A DNA stretch of 64,000 nucleotides from Chitinophaga arvensicola (GTDB lineage: Bacteria > Bacteroidota > Bacteroidia > Chitinophagales > Chitinophagaceae). A program made the position numbers and the translations under genes. The DNA lies in contig NZ_FOJG01000001.1 in assembly GCF_900110835.1 (NCBI RefSeq), positions 2,945,499 to 3,009,498 of the forward strand, given 5' to 3'. This document shows, piece after piece, positions 32,952 to 41,768 of this stretch. Numbering within the stretch: position 1 is the first letter of the stretch; the number at the start of each line of letters is the position of its first letter. Under the pieces are notes generated by a model. That model had not been told where the DNA came from. It worked only from the letters and a program-made list of their open reading frames with translations, and did not search any database.

Positions 32952-33689
32952 ATGAGCATAGAAAGTGTAAGACATACCATGGTGACCCAGCTCGGGGAAA
33001 TAGGGAAAGCCGCACTCAATATGCGCTATCCGAAAGAGTTTGAATATTATGTATGCGCATTTGAACTGATAGATGCCAATGATAATACCCTGCGGTATTT
33101 CATTTTCCCGGTAATGCCTTCCAGTATTGATGAAACACAACCCCGCATCACAAATATCCGGAAAACAGCCGGCGGAGTTGTAGCGCTCTCTTCTACCAAT
33201 TTTGCACCGGTCGATATTACAATGGCGGGAAACTTTGGGCGAAAACTTCGAATCTTACTGGGTTCCAGCTACACAGATTTTATTTCTTCCCTGAAGGTGG
33301 ATAATAAAATCACAATAGCCAGCGCTGTAAATGGAATTAAAGCCGCTTTTGACGATAGCGTCAAAACAGGCTATGGCTGCCTCAAAATACTGGAAGATAT
33401 AATAAGGGAAGCCGATAAGGTAGATAAAGACGGCCCACGCCGGTTGATATTCTACAATCTCGCATTCGGCAACAGCTATATCGTAAAGCCAACTTCCTTT
33501 AAAATTTCGATGAACCAGGATACCAACATGATTCATTCCTATAATCTGACCATGAAAGGTATTGCCCCTATAGAAGCCCTGTATGAAGCTAATAAGCCGG
33601 GCGGAAGAAATGATGACCTGCGGGTGACCAGCGTATGTCAGAAGAATATTGATAAGATAGTAAATACACTCGGAAACATCTTTAAATAA
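32952..33689 (+). CDS. Baseplate component (gpU/gp53-position)
   Basis: The 245-residue protein starts directly after the previous stop and overlaps the next gene by one base (TAATG). Its N-terminal half is beta-rich with YYVCAFELIDANDNTLRYFIFPVMPSS, TQPRITNIRKTAGGVVALSS and VDITMAGNFGRKLR; the pattern of a strand, a VxP(s)S turn and a GG-containing strand followed by GxFG is like phage baseplate adaptor proteins around gpU or gp53/Afp7. The second half is alpha/beta (LKILEDIIREADKVDK, SYIVKPTSFKISMNQDTNMIHSY). It probably joins the hub to the wedges. The exact family is not certain. Confidence 0.5.
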   Translation: MSIESVRHTMVTQLGEIGKAALNMRYPKEFEYYVCAFELIDANDNTLRYFIFPVMPSSIDETQPRITNIRKTAGGVVALSSTNFAPVDITMAGNFGRKLRILLGSSYTDFISSLKVDNKITIASAVNGIKAAFDDSVKTGYGCLKILEDIIREADKVDKDGPRRLIFYNLAFGNSYIVKPTSFKISMNQDTNMIHSYNLTMKGIAPIEALYEANKPGGRNDDLRVTSVCQKNIDKIVNTLGNIFK

Positions 33690-34624
33690 TGAGTATGATT
33701 ACGATAGATATCCTGGATCAATTCGAACGGATCACCGGAAAAAACATCCGCTTATTTTTTAGCAAAGCACTGGACTTTTTCAGCACCGATTGTAACCTGC
33801 TCATCGCATATTACTCCGGTAATGTCAGGGAAATCAAAAGTGATCCTTTTGCAACTCTTACTGCATTGGAAGATATGACGCAGACTATTTTTGCTGCCTT
33901 CCACGCACATGGCGCCAGGTTAACCAATACAAGGTGGTGGTATGTGCTGGATGAAGTGGAACAGATAGACAGCCGGCTGAAAACCATCCGCAATATTCAC
34001 AGATGGGCAAGATCCACACGCTCAGGAGTGGCCTATACTCCCGGAGTGGAAATGGATTATACCATCCCCGCTGGTCAAACCCTGGAACGTATTTCAAGGG
34101 ATGTACTGGGCGATAACACGCCGCAGGATGAATGGGCTGATATTGCGGTAAGCAACTATCTCCGGGAAGAAGATTATACCCCCGGGGGTGGTGTAAACAT
34201 CCGGCTGAGACGTTCTTCTGTGAGTGGTAATGTTGTTGTCAATGCAGTGGTAGATGCTATGGATGGCCAGCGGATCGTAGGAAAGGACCTGCATAGAAGT
34301 ATCAGTTTCCTTGATAACGATCTGAAATGCCTCAGTTACGAAGATACTGTCAGGCAGAGCGTGGAAATACTTGCTACCCTGAAACGGAATGATAATCCAT
34401 ATGTACCCGATTGTGGCCTGCAAAGTGCAGTGGTAGTGGGTGCTAACCGGGCCTCCCTTAATTTCCCCATTATTGTGCGGCAGATGACTGCCACTTTTGC
34501 CACAGATGATACCCTGAAAGATTTTTCTATACAGGAGATCAAAGTGGAATCCGATAACCTGCTGATTAATTACCAGGTGACATCAAGACTGAATGAAACG
34601 ATTGACGGTAGCATTTTAATTTAA
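33689..34624 (+). CDS. Baseplate wedge protein with LysM-like and gp25-like domains
   Basis: The 311-residue protein has three parts. An N-terminal helical region covers about 1-115. A LysM-like segment lies at about 122-176 (DYTIPAGQTLERISRDVLGD, NYLREEDYTPGGGVNIRL). The C-terminal part (about 208-305) fits the gp25/gpW family: LKCLSYEDTVRQSVEILATLKR, DCGLQSAVVVGA, and a strand pair ending INYQVTSRLNET. gp25/gpW proteins initiate sheath assembly on the baseplate, and the LysM-like piece resembles Afp7/gp53-type baseplate proteins, normally a separate polypeptide. Here both seem fused. It is followed directly by the gpJ-like gene, the usual W-J order. Confidence 0.6.
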   Translation: MSMITIDILDQFERITGKNIRLFFSKALDFFSTDCNLLIAYYSGNVREIKSDPFATLTALEDMTQTIFAAFHAHGARLTNTRWWYVLDEVEQIDSRLKTIRNIHRWARSTRSGVAYTPGVEMDYTIPAGQTLERISRDVLGDNTPQDEWADIAVSNYLREEDYTPGGGVNIRLRRSSVSGNVVVNAVVDAMDGQRIVGKDLHRSISFLDNDLKCLSYEDTVRQSVEILATLKRNDNPYVPDCGLQSAVVVGANRASLNFPIIVRQMTATFATDDTLKDFSIQEIKVESDNLLINYQVTSRLNETIDGSILI

Positions 34625-34625
34625 T

Positions 34626-35831
34626 ATGGCACTGGATTTAAAGCCCTCAACTTCCCTTGAAAGAAGATTATTATTCCTGGAAACACTGATCAACTCAACA
34701 GATAAAGTGACCAAGGTATCGGATAACTCCGTGTTGTCCGGTATCGCCACCGGCATCGCCAAAATTACCGGCAAAGGAGAAAAAGATATAGTGCTGGCAT
34801 TAAGCCAGCTGTTTCCCGACTCGGCATTCAGCGATCAGTTAGACCAGGTAGCAAAGAATTTTGGCGTGTCTCCCCGTATGGGGAAACTGGGGTCTACTAC
34901 TTACGTAAGAGTGGCCGCCGATCCCGGTACTTCGTATTTTGCGCATGTTCATTTCCCTTTTTCTTCTTCCGGTATCCGGTTTGAATTTGAAGAGGACTTC
35001 ACCATTGGAAATACCGGTTTTGCCTATGCCAGAGTGCGGAGCCTCGACAAAGGTGAGGCGGCCAATGTAGACCCTTTAACAATTTCAAGACTGGCGCCTT
35101 CTCCCAGTGGTCACCTGAATATCGTAAATGAGGTAGGTGCTTCATTTGGCCGGGATGTAGAAAGCGACGAGTTTTTCCGTATCCGGATAAAAAACGGTGC
35201 CAATATTCTTGCGAGAGGAACAATCGCTATGCTGGAACAAGTGTTCATCGCTATCAATCCCAAAGTATTGAAAGTATTTCACTATGGTAACAGCAATTCC
35301 GGAAAGGTGATCATAGCAATCGCCACACAGGATGGCTCCCTGCTCTCAGATACGGAACTGGACTCCCTCATGAAAAACAGCGCGCTGTATTTTTCACTCA
35401 CGGAATATAAACCGTTTGGCAGTGAATTCTATGGCCTGGAATTGAAAAATGTGGACTATGCACCTATCGATGTTTCCTTCCGGGTGGAACTCGACAATTC
35501 CGTAAATCCGGATGATATCAGGAAAGATATCCAGGTAGCAATATCCAGGTACCTCGACTTCCGTTCTTTTGACACTGCAAATATGAATGTGGAATGGGAT
35601 AACCTGTTGCAGATTGTAAAAAATACCCGTGGTGTTAAATACGTACCCGACCAGTATTTTTATCCGCGCACGGACCTGAAAATAGACCACTTCTCCCTTC
35701 CCCGCCTCAGAGGTTTCCTGATGCTGAATATCGAAGGACAGGTGATCCGGAACTTCAGCGGTACCTTATCCCCGGTGTATTACCCGGCCATGATTGATCA
35801 CGCATACATGTCCACAATACTTGATTTATAA
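34626..35831 (+). CDS. Baseplate J-like (gp6/gp47) wedge protein
   Basis: The 401-residue protein matches baseplate J-like proteins in layout. An N-terminal region (ALSQLFPDSAFSDQLDQVAKNFGVSP) is followed by a beta domain and the conserved middle segment GRDVESDEFFRIRIKNGANILARGTIAMLEQVFIA, corresponding to the ESD-FR-R-ARG(S/T) signature. The C-terminal region has GSEFYGLELKNVDYAPIDVSFRVELDNSVNPDDIRKDIQVAIS and a strand-rich end. It dimerises to form the wedge ring around the hub. It lies between the LysM-gp25 gene and the gpI-like gene, with a one-base overlap to the latter. Confidence is high from the middle signature and order. Confidence 0.8.
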   Translation: MALDLKPSTSLERRLLFLETLINSTDKVTKVSDNSVLSGIATGIAKITGKGEKDIVLALSQLFPDSAFSDQLDQVAKNFGVSPRMGKLGSTTYVRVAADPGTSYFAHVHFPFSSSGIRFEFEEDFTIGNTGFAYARVRSLDKGEAANVDPLTISRLAPSPSGHLNIVNEVGASFGRDVESDEFFRIRIKNGANILARGTIAMLEQVFIAINPKVLKVFHYGNSNSGKVIIAIATQDGSLLSDTELDSLMKNSALYFSLTEYKPFGSEFYGLELKNVDYAPIDVSFRVELDNSVNPDDIRKDIQVAISRYLDFRSFDTANMNVEWDNLLQIVKNTRGVKYVPDQYFYPRTDLKIDHFSLPRLRGFLMLNIEGQVIRNFSGTLSPVYYPAMIDHAYMSTILDL

Positions 35832-37561
35832 TGATGGAGATACAAGCAGCATTAATAAGAGAAGAAGGCAACAGCATTTTCATTCAATGCGCACCTGCCG
35901 TTGCCCTGCTGGGGGTTTCTTCCTTTGTGGATCATACCTCAGGAGAAGATGAACATAATTTCTTTGATAAGTTTTTCAGATATTCTGTTAACGGTATCGA
36001 TTACACCGAATTTGCTCCCCTGACCCTGGAACAGCTGTCCGGTCTCAACTTTACAGGAAATGATATTGTTTGGTTTGAGTTGCAGTATTATAAAAGGCAG
36101 GCAAACAGCCATGTCCCGTTACAGGTAAATGGTGTTAGTTTTACGCCCTCCGGGCAGGGCGCCTTGAAAGATACCCCGTTATTTGCCCAATCTATTTTTG
36201 CCCGGTTTTTCCAGGCATATGATATAGAAGTGGTTAGATGGTATATGAATGTATTACAGAAATTATACGAGAAAGGCATCATCCCCAATTATATGGATCG
36301 GTTTGATGCGGAAAAAAGCAACGCCGATTTCATCAGCTTTTGGGAATCAATCGCTCACTTTGTCGCCTATCTCGTTATTTATGCCCGGAAATTTCAGGCA
36401 TTCTATAAAACAGATTTCCTCCTGTCCGATTATCTGGAACAACGGGGTCTCGCTGTATCAGAGCACAACAGCCTGAGCGAGATGAATGAGCTGATGGAAC
36501 ATTTCTATCAGCACATTGCCTACAGGGGCACGAAACATATCTACGATAAGTCGGAACTGGGTGCTGCCATCGACGGGGAGTTATTACGCCTCATCAATTA
36601 CCGCGACGATGAAGACGAACTGTTGTTTAACCTTTATAAACCGGAGCATTTCGGCTGGAACATCGGTAATGCTTCGCCGCTGTATAAAGGCCTTCACCTG
36701 AATGATAATATCAACAAAAGCTATGAAACACATTTTGATGTGCGGGACATCAGTAAATATCCTGTTTTTGGAAATGTGACGGTAGCGCGTGATCAGGAAA
36801 AGTCGGTGATGGCAATTAACCAGGGAGGCATCAATAGCAGCGATCCGGCCTGGCGCATCAAGGTGGATAGCCGCCTGGATTACGAGATTTCTTTTTTCAT
36901 AAAAACAGAAAAAGACAGCCGTTTAACTGTTGGGGCAAACACGTTTTCCAAAACAGGCAATCCGCTGAGTTGCCGGTCATATAAGGATGGTACCGACACT
37001 AATTATTTTTTTGACGGTATACAGCTGGTGCGCGACGATTGCTATCTGCAGGTGAAATTATTTATTTACAACAGGAACCGTAAAACATTTGCACATGATA
37101 CGACGGAAGTAAAACAGGGAAATGACCTGATTTTCCATGAAGATGCAGTGTACCTGATCCCCGAAATCCGTTTGTCCGGTGCCGGGAAGCTATGGGGGCT
37201 GCGTATCCTGCCTATGCAAACCAGTTACTCAAGAGGACTGATCCAGGTAAACAACTTTATTTCGGTATGGCTGCGCAACCGCAATCATGCGTATGCGATG
37301 GAACAGGTGAAAGATTACATCACCCGCTACCTGGTTCCGTACAATTCATGGATGGCATTGTCTGATGTGGGAGATGCCGGTTACAATGAACTCGAAGAAG
37401 CACCGGAAACATTTTACTGGCTGCCGGAAGCGCCTTACTGTGAAACCACTGCCTGGAGACCTGTGGGTCCTTCCTGCGAACTGAAGGATCTGGTATGGGA
37501 ACCGGAAATAGAGACTGCTTATTGTGAAACCCGCGAGGGTGGACCGAATCCGAAAAATTAA
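35831..37561 (+). CDS. gpI-position baseplate/tail protein with C-terminal attachment region
   Basis: The 576-residue protein overlaps the gpJ-like gene by one base and takes the gpI (P2) place between J and the fibres. A helical part at about 105-260 (SIFARFFQAYDIEVVRWYMNVLQKLYEK, SDYLEQRGLAVSEHNSLSEMNELMEH) is consistent with a wedge protein. A beta-rich part follows at about 290-470. The C-terminal 60 residues have paired cysteines and W/P-rich segments (APYCETTAWRPVGPSCEL, ETAYCETREGGPNPKN). This tail has some likeness to cysteine-proline segments in the first fibre proteins downstream and may be the fibre attachment site. Confidence 0.55.
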   Translation: MMEIQAALIREEGNSIFIQCAPAVALLGVSSFVDHTSGEDEHNFFDKFFRYSVNGIDYTEFAPLTLEQLSGLNFTGNDIVWFELQYYKRQANSHVPLQVNGVSFTPSGQGALKDTPLFAQSIFARFFQAYDIEVVRWYMNVLQKLYEKGIIPNYMDRFDAEKSNADFISFWESIAHFVAYLVIYARKFQAFYKTDFLLSDYLEQRGLAVSEHNSLSEMNELMEHFYQHIAYRGTKHIYDKSELGAAIDGELLRLINYRDDEDELLFNLYKPEHFGWNIGNASPLYKGLHLNDNINKSYETHFDVRDISKYPVFGNVTVARDQEKSVMAINQGGINSSDPAWRIKVDSRLDYEISFFIKTEKDSRLTVGANTFSKTGNPLSCRSYKDGTDTNYFFDGIQLVRDDCYLQVKLFIYNRNRKTFAHDTTEVKQGNDLIFHEDAVYLIPEIRLSGAGKLWGLRILPMQTSYSRGLIQVNNFISVWLRNRNHAYAMEQVKDYITRYLVPYNSWMALSDVGDAGYNELEEAPETFYWLPEAPYCETTAWRPVGPSCELKDLVWEPEIETAYCETREGGPNPKN

Positions 37562-37567
37562 TTAACT

Positions 37568-38482
37568 ATGCCTAATACCGGAAAGAAACACTATGCACTT
37601 TTGGTGCAATACTCAACGGCAACAGGTTTGCCCACCGGTGTGGTAAAGCCCAATAACCCTTCTGATCCGGATTATGTGGCGCCGGTAGAGGATCTGGAGA
37701 GTTGCCCGGCGCCCCCGCAGATAACAACACATTTTGAGATCAACAATCTTTGTGCAGACCCGATTCTCACGGATATCCTTTTCGCTGTATATACAGCATC
37801 AGGAAGAACGGGAACAGTAGTGCCCGGAGCACATACAGATTTCACGGTGCAGGGCGATGATCATGCTATCCAGATTATAGCACCCAGCGCAGGGCAAAGT
37901 TTAAGCTCCTCTTCCGAAAAACGGGTTGTGGTCGATGTGTTCATTTTTCAAAATGATAAACTGATGTATGCAAAAACCATCAACAGTAACTACGCGGATC
38001 CGCAAAACGATGATCCGGTTACCGGGTATAATCCGGATGGATGGCATATAGAGTCACTGTCAGGCAATATCCTGATCAATGTCACAGGAAACGAAAAAGG
38101 TTTCTATAGCAGCACCAATGTGCTGGCAGTAGAGTCGGCAGCCGGTTTCGGCAATGCCGGTTTCGATTTCTCCATACAGGGATATCATGGTCCTGCAACA
38201 GCCAGTTTAACAGCTGCCAGTCAGTTTGCCTACATCGACTTTGTATTCTGGAGCGATCCTATCCACGTAGACGGGCAGAACTCGAATGATTATAATCTGA
38301 AGCTGGAGTTTATTGCCAGTGAGCCGGAATGGATACCGGATGATCCGGATAACTGGGAAGGACCCGGCCATTTTGAGCAGAGAACAATCTCCTCCATCAT
38401 TGCGCCTGGGCCATATAGTACAACCCTGGATCCGAACGCGCTTGGCGGCCGGGATTTTATTGTCAGAATATCAAAACAGTAG
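37568..38482 (+). CDS. Fibre-type protein 1 with shared N-terminal module
   Basis: The 304-residue protein starts with a module (about 10-45) reading TGLPTG, KPNNPSDPDYV, P and CP at fixed spacing, which recurs in the proteins at 39305 and 40180. The remainder is beta-rich with VYTASGRTGTVVPGAHTDF, VVVDVFIFQNDKLMYAKT, TSWYHGPATASL-like and LKLEFIASEPEWIPDDPDNWEG segments. There is no signal peptide. This fits a fibre or decoration protein docked to the baseplate through its N-terminus, with a receptor-binding rest. The glycosyltransferase-like gene follows immediately (1 base gap). Confidence 0.55.
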   Translation: MPNTGKKHYALLVQYSTATGLPTGVVKPNNPSDPDYVAPVEDLESCPAPPQITTHFEINNLCADPILTDILFAVYTASGRTGTVVPGAHTDFTVQGDDHAIQIIAPSAGQSLSSSSEKRVVVDVFIFQNDKLMYAKTINSNYADPQNDDPVTGYNPDGWHIESLSGNILINVTGNEKGFYSSTNVLAVESAAGFGNAGFDFSIQGYHGPATASLTAASQFAYIDFVFWSDPIHVDGQNSNDYNLKLEFIASEPEWIPDDPDNWEGPGHFEQRTISSIIAPGPYSTTLDPNALGGRDFIVRISKQ

Positions 38483-38483
38483 T

Positions 38484-39305
38484 ATGCAGTATAAAATAAT
38501 ACTGGCTCAGGAAGATACCGCTTTATACAGATGGCAGCTCAAAGTTTTCCTGTCGTCTGTAGTAAAACTGGGAGTTTCTCCGGAAGACATCATTTTATTG
38601 GCAGCAGTAAATAAGCAGCCACATGCCGACTTCAGGAAATTTGAAAAGTATGCCACCTGTTTCTATTATGAAGACACTAAGAACAGATTTTACCGTCCTT
38701 CCTGTAAGCCTTACCTGTTTGGGCGTTTCTGGGAGGAATACCCGGAGAATAAAGAGCAGTGTTTCTTTTTTACAGAACAGGATATGCTGCTCACCGGCCT
38801 GCCGGATATGCACCCCGCGCCGGGCACCTGGTACTGGAGTGATGCCGGCAGGTATATTGAATCCGGTAAGTATGAGCACGTGATCGGTTTAAAGCCTAAC
38901 ACTGCCACACCCGGCGGCTTCCATGCCATAGGAAAGGGAGTGGATGCAGATTTCTGGTATAAGGTGGAAGAAGATAGTATGAAACTCTTCGAACACATGT
39001 GCCGTTACCTGGATCCACGGGAAGACCGGTGGATCTGCGAAATGAGGTCGTGGATATGGAACCTGTGGGATAAAGGATTCCAGACGGAGATAAGCCGGGA
39101 GCTTGATTTCGAGTACGGTAAAGGACCGCGCAGAAATGTGCATTTATATCATCATCTCGACGACCGGCTGTTTAATAAAAGAAACTATACGGACAAAGAA
39201 CCGTTTGAGGACATAGACAGATACCGTGTATCTCCCGTTGTGTCGGCCTCGCGGTATATAGAAGCGATAAAAGATTGCAGAGATAATTTTTTGAAAGATT
39301 TTTGA
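38484..39305 (+). CDS. Glycosyltransferase-like protein (hydroxyproline O-arabinosyltransferase-like) within fibre gene cluster
   Basis: The start at 38484 is chosen because a longer frame from 38313 overlaps the upstream gene; this gives 273 residues. The start YKIILAQEDTALYRWQLKVF with a following alpha/beta unit (GVSPEDIILLAAV), then PYLFGRFWEEYPENK, FFFTEQDMLLTGLPD, WYWSDAGRYIES and the late MRSWIWNLWDKGFQTEI with ELDF resemble, from memory, bacterial relatives of plant hydroxyproline O-arabinosyltransferases (GT-A fold; TEQD in place of a DxD). There is no signal or membrane segment. Its position between fibre proteins suggests it glycosylates one of them, but catalysis is not shown and other GT-A families are possible. 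Confidence 0.6.
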   Translation: MQYKIILAQEDTALYRWQLKVFLSSVVKLGVSPEDIILLAAVNKQPHADFRKFEKYATCFYYEDTKNRFYRPSCKPYLFGRFWEEYPENKEQCFFFTEQDMLLTGLPDMHPAPGTWYWSDAGRYIESGKYEHVIGLKPNTATPGGFHAIGKGVDADFWYKVEEDSMKLFEHMCRYLDPREDRWICEMRSWIWNLWDKGFQTEISRELDFEYGKGPRRNVHLYHHLDDRLFNKRNYTDKEPFEDIDRYRVSPVVSASRYIEAIKDCRDNFLKDF

Positions 39306-40180
39306 TGCTTATCAACACAGGAAAACTTGTTTATCAGTGGCTCCGGCAAATAGACCAGGCAACTGGTCTGCCTACCGGTCTGCGTAAGCCCAATGATCCG
39401 GGCGATTTAGATTATGTGCCTCCGGTAGATAGTCCGGGCTATTGCCCTATTCCCTATTCATGGGAGCCCTTAGATCCGTATTGTGTGAAAACAAGCGAAG
39501 CAGACAGTAATAATACCGGCTACAAGGGGTGGCGGAACCGCAGGCGGCTGCTCGCGAATATACCGGATGGTTTTGTAGAACCCAACCTGCAATGGGAAGG
39601 ATCAGGTACCTGGTTTCCTCCGGTATATGACGATGTGTCCTGCCCGATTGTAGTTACGCAGTTACAGGCATTCGATTATTGCGTTCTCACATTTGGTTTC
39701 CAGGATTATGATGGCGTCAACCTGCAAACATTCGCAGGCGGTATAAAAACCGGTACACAGCTGGATACACGCTGGGCAGGCGTTACCCCTTCCTATTCGG
39801 ATTTTCCTTACAATTCCCCGCCTCAGGATGCGTATTACTCCTGGAGAAAGGATATGTACGGCAGGGAAAGATTACTGCTCAACTTCAAGTCAATTGCCAT
39901 GCTGGAAACAACGGCTGCTACTACTGATATCGGTATCAGAACCATGTGGGAGATCTGCCGGATGGGCGATTTCGATATGCGGGTCAGAACCTACCTGGGT
40001 GGAACAATGATGGATAATAACGGGGAGTTTCAGAATACTGGTGGCACATTGGTACAGGACATCACCCTGTCAGCTAATGGAACAAAAATGGGTACCTATC
40101 CGCGTTATAACTCCTCAGAAGATGCCGCTATGTTCCGGTATAACAGATCGACAAAACAAGCCACCCTACAAATACTCTAA
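39305..40180 (+). CDS. Fibre-type protein 2 with shared N-terminal module
   Basis: The ATG at 39305 overlaps the previous TGA by one base. The 291-residue protein repeats the N-terminal module: ATGLPTG, KPNDPGDLDYV, P and YCP at about 18-50. It continues with WEPLDPYC and VKTSEADSNNTGYKGWRNRR, and then a beta-rich region (CPIVVTQLQAFDYCVLTFGFQDYDG, GRERLLLNFKSIAMLETTA, GDFDMRVRTYLGG). Several cysteines are conserved with the C-terminal part of the gpI-position protein (WxPxxPxC-like). It appears to be a receptor-binding or decoration protein. It overlaps the next gene by one base. Confidence 0.55.
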   Translation: MLINTGKLVYQWLRQIDQATGLPTGLRKPNDPGDLDYVPPVDSPGYCPIPYSWEPLDPYCVKTSEADSNNTGYKGWRNRRRLLANIPDGFVEPNLQWEGSGTWFPPVYDDVSCPIVVTQLQAFDYCVLTFGFQDYDGVNLQTFAGGIKTGTQLDTRWAGVTPSYSDFPYNSPPQDAYYSWRKDMYGRERLLLNFKSIAMLETTAATTDIGIRTMWEICRMGDFDMRVRTYLGGTMMDNNGEFQNTGGTLVQDITLSANGTKMGTYPRYNSSEDAAMFRYNRSTKQATLQIL

Positions 40181-41736
40181 TGGCACAAAATACAGGATTT
40201 GTCAGGTACGGAAACCTGGAAGAATATATTATAGGAACAGGACTGCCTACGGGTAATATTAAACGCAATAAACCACTGGACCCCGACTATGTGGCACCCG
40301 CATATGATCCGGTTATTTGCCCGCTGACGCCTTCTGCCAGTAATGTGAAAAACGAATGGATCATCCGCATCAGCAATAAAGGAAGTCAGTTCCTGAATTT
40401 CCTCTCACTCGAAGTAGCGGCCTGGGATAAAAGCAGCAGCATTTACAAAGCAAAATGCCTGCTGCTGCCAGGGGAAGTGACAGATCTGGTGGCCAGGCCG
40501 GTGCAACAGATAACCGATTGGATTGATCTCAATTTTATCAGTGGTAATTTTTCCAAAAAGTTTTCGGTAAATATGGATGCTTATTTTACTGATGCCACTG
40601 AAAGAAAACTGGTTGGAAATATCACACTGGATAATAACACCGGTAAAACGCTGAGCCGCCTGCATGTTGGCAGAACGGCTACAGGTGGCGTGAACCTGCT
40701 GGAACTCATCGTTACCGATTTACCAGGTTCCACTGTAAGCAACGAACCACCCGTAGCCAATGCAGGCGCCGATCAGGAGGTGCTGCTGACGGATGATCTC
40801 AAACTGTTGCTGAATGGTAGTGGAACTGACAGCGATGGCCAGGTAGTGAATTATCACTGGGATAAAATTATGGGGCCATTGCCTTACCACCTGAGTGATC
40901 CGAACATTGCTGCACCCGAATTATCAGGCCTCGTTAAAGGCATCTACAAATTCCAGCTTACCGTAACAGATAACAGGGGCGCTATCGGACAATCGGAAGT
41001 AACAGTGACGGTGAATGCCGTTTCCGAAGATACCGCCGGCACTTTGGTAGCCCTGGTGGAATCCGGGCTAACCAACGCAGCTGTTACGCAGATCCAACTG
41101 ATTGCATCAGAACTGCAGACAGACTTGTTGACAACTGCTGTTACCGCCGCAGATGGCCCGGTGTTAAAGAACCCGGTAATGGGCAAGTACAAAATGTACG
41201 TAACCATCAGTGGTAGCCCCGGCGCTGTAAAAGCCGAATTTGACGATACTACCGTCTGCCAGCCATTCCATGGAGAAGGATTGTATATTTTCCCGGAAGT
41301 AACAATAGGCGCGGGTTCCAAAGGATTGGCACTCAGCCTCGTGGCAGCTCCATGCAACACTGGTGCAGACACCAGTGTATTTGTGCGGATGACCACTACC
41401 AACACCGTGACAACAGAACAGGCCCTTGTACCGTTTGGCAAAAAGAAAGTACAGAAAGCCGACATAAAAGCCAGCTTCTATAAAGATGCAGACGGACAAG
41501 AGCCGGTTGCTGCTTCCCTGCTGCTTAATTACCGCGTGGAAACCACCAACCTCAAAACCGGGCAGGTAGAGGTTACTGATACCTATACCACCGTGGAAAA
41601 CCTCGATAGTGTGCTGATTGGAGGCACCCTGTTGCAAACCGTATATGATCTGACATTACCGGCCGGACAACAAATGGTCAGTGACCGCAGCAGCGTATAC
41701 ACCCTTTTGCCGGGTATGGGATACAGATTGATATAA
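40180..41736 (+). CDS. Fibre-type protein 3 with shared N-terminal module and PKD-like domain
   Basis: The 518-residue protein has the same N-terminal module at about 18-50 (GTGLPTG, KRNKPLDPDYV, P, ICP), then a beta domain (WIIRISNKGSQFLNFLSLEVAAWD). A PKD/Ig-like domain follows at about 188-285: PPVANAGADQEVLLTDD, LNGSGTDSDGQVVNYHW and LTVTDNRGAIGQSEVTV. The C-terminal third is beta-rich and ends LLPGMGYRLI. PKD domains are extended spacers that often mediate carbohydrate binding. With two other proteins it forms a set of alternative or stacked fibre subunits. The start overlaps the previous gene by one base. Confidence 0.6.
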   Translation: MAQNTGFVRYGNLEEYIIGTGLPTGNIKRNKPLDPDYVAPAYDPVICPLTPSASNVKNEWIIRISNKGSQFLNFLSLEVAAWDKSSSIYKAKCLLLPGEVTDLVARPVQQITDWIDLNFISGNFSKKFSVNMDAYFTDATERKLVGNITLDNNTGKTLSRLHVGRTATGGVNLLELIVTDLPGSTVSNEPPVANAGADQEVLLTDDLKLLLNGSGTDSDGQVVNYHWDKIMGPLPYHLSDPNIAAPELSGLVKGIYKFQLTVTDNRGAIGQSEVTVTVNAVSEDTAGTLVALVESGLTNAAVTQIQLIASELQTDLLTTAVTAADGPVLKNPVMGKYKMYVTISGSPGAVKAEFDDTTVCQPFHGEGLYIFPEVTIGAGSKGLALSLVAAPCNTGADTSVFVRMTTTNTVTTEQALVPFGKKKVQKADIKASFYKDADGQEPVAASLLLNYRVETTNLKTGQVEVTDTYTTVENLDSVLIGGTLLQTVYDLTLPAGQQMVSDRSSVYTLLPGMGYRLI

Positions 41737-41744
41737 AGATTGAC
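41735..41744 (+). promoter_or_regulatory. AAAGATTGAC motif before last fibre gene
   Basis: This copy of the AAAGAT(T/C)G motif overlaps the end of the preceding gene and lies 25 bases before the ATG at 41769. Confidence 0.35.
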
Positions 41745-41768
41745 GGATGATTAATTTTAAGCTTGTAA

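Noticed and set aside
38313..38483. N-terminal extension of the glycosyltransferase-like gene
   Set aside because: It overlaps the fibre protein gene upstream in another frame; the ATG at 38484 lies directly after that gene's stop, as for the other genes in this operon.
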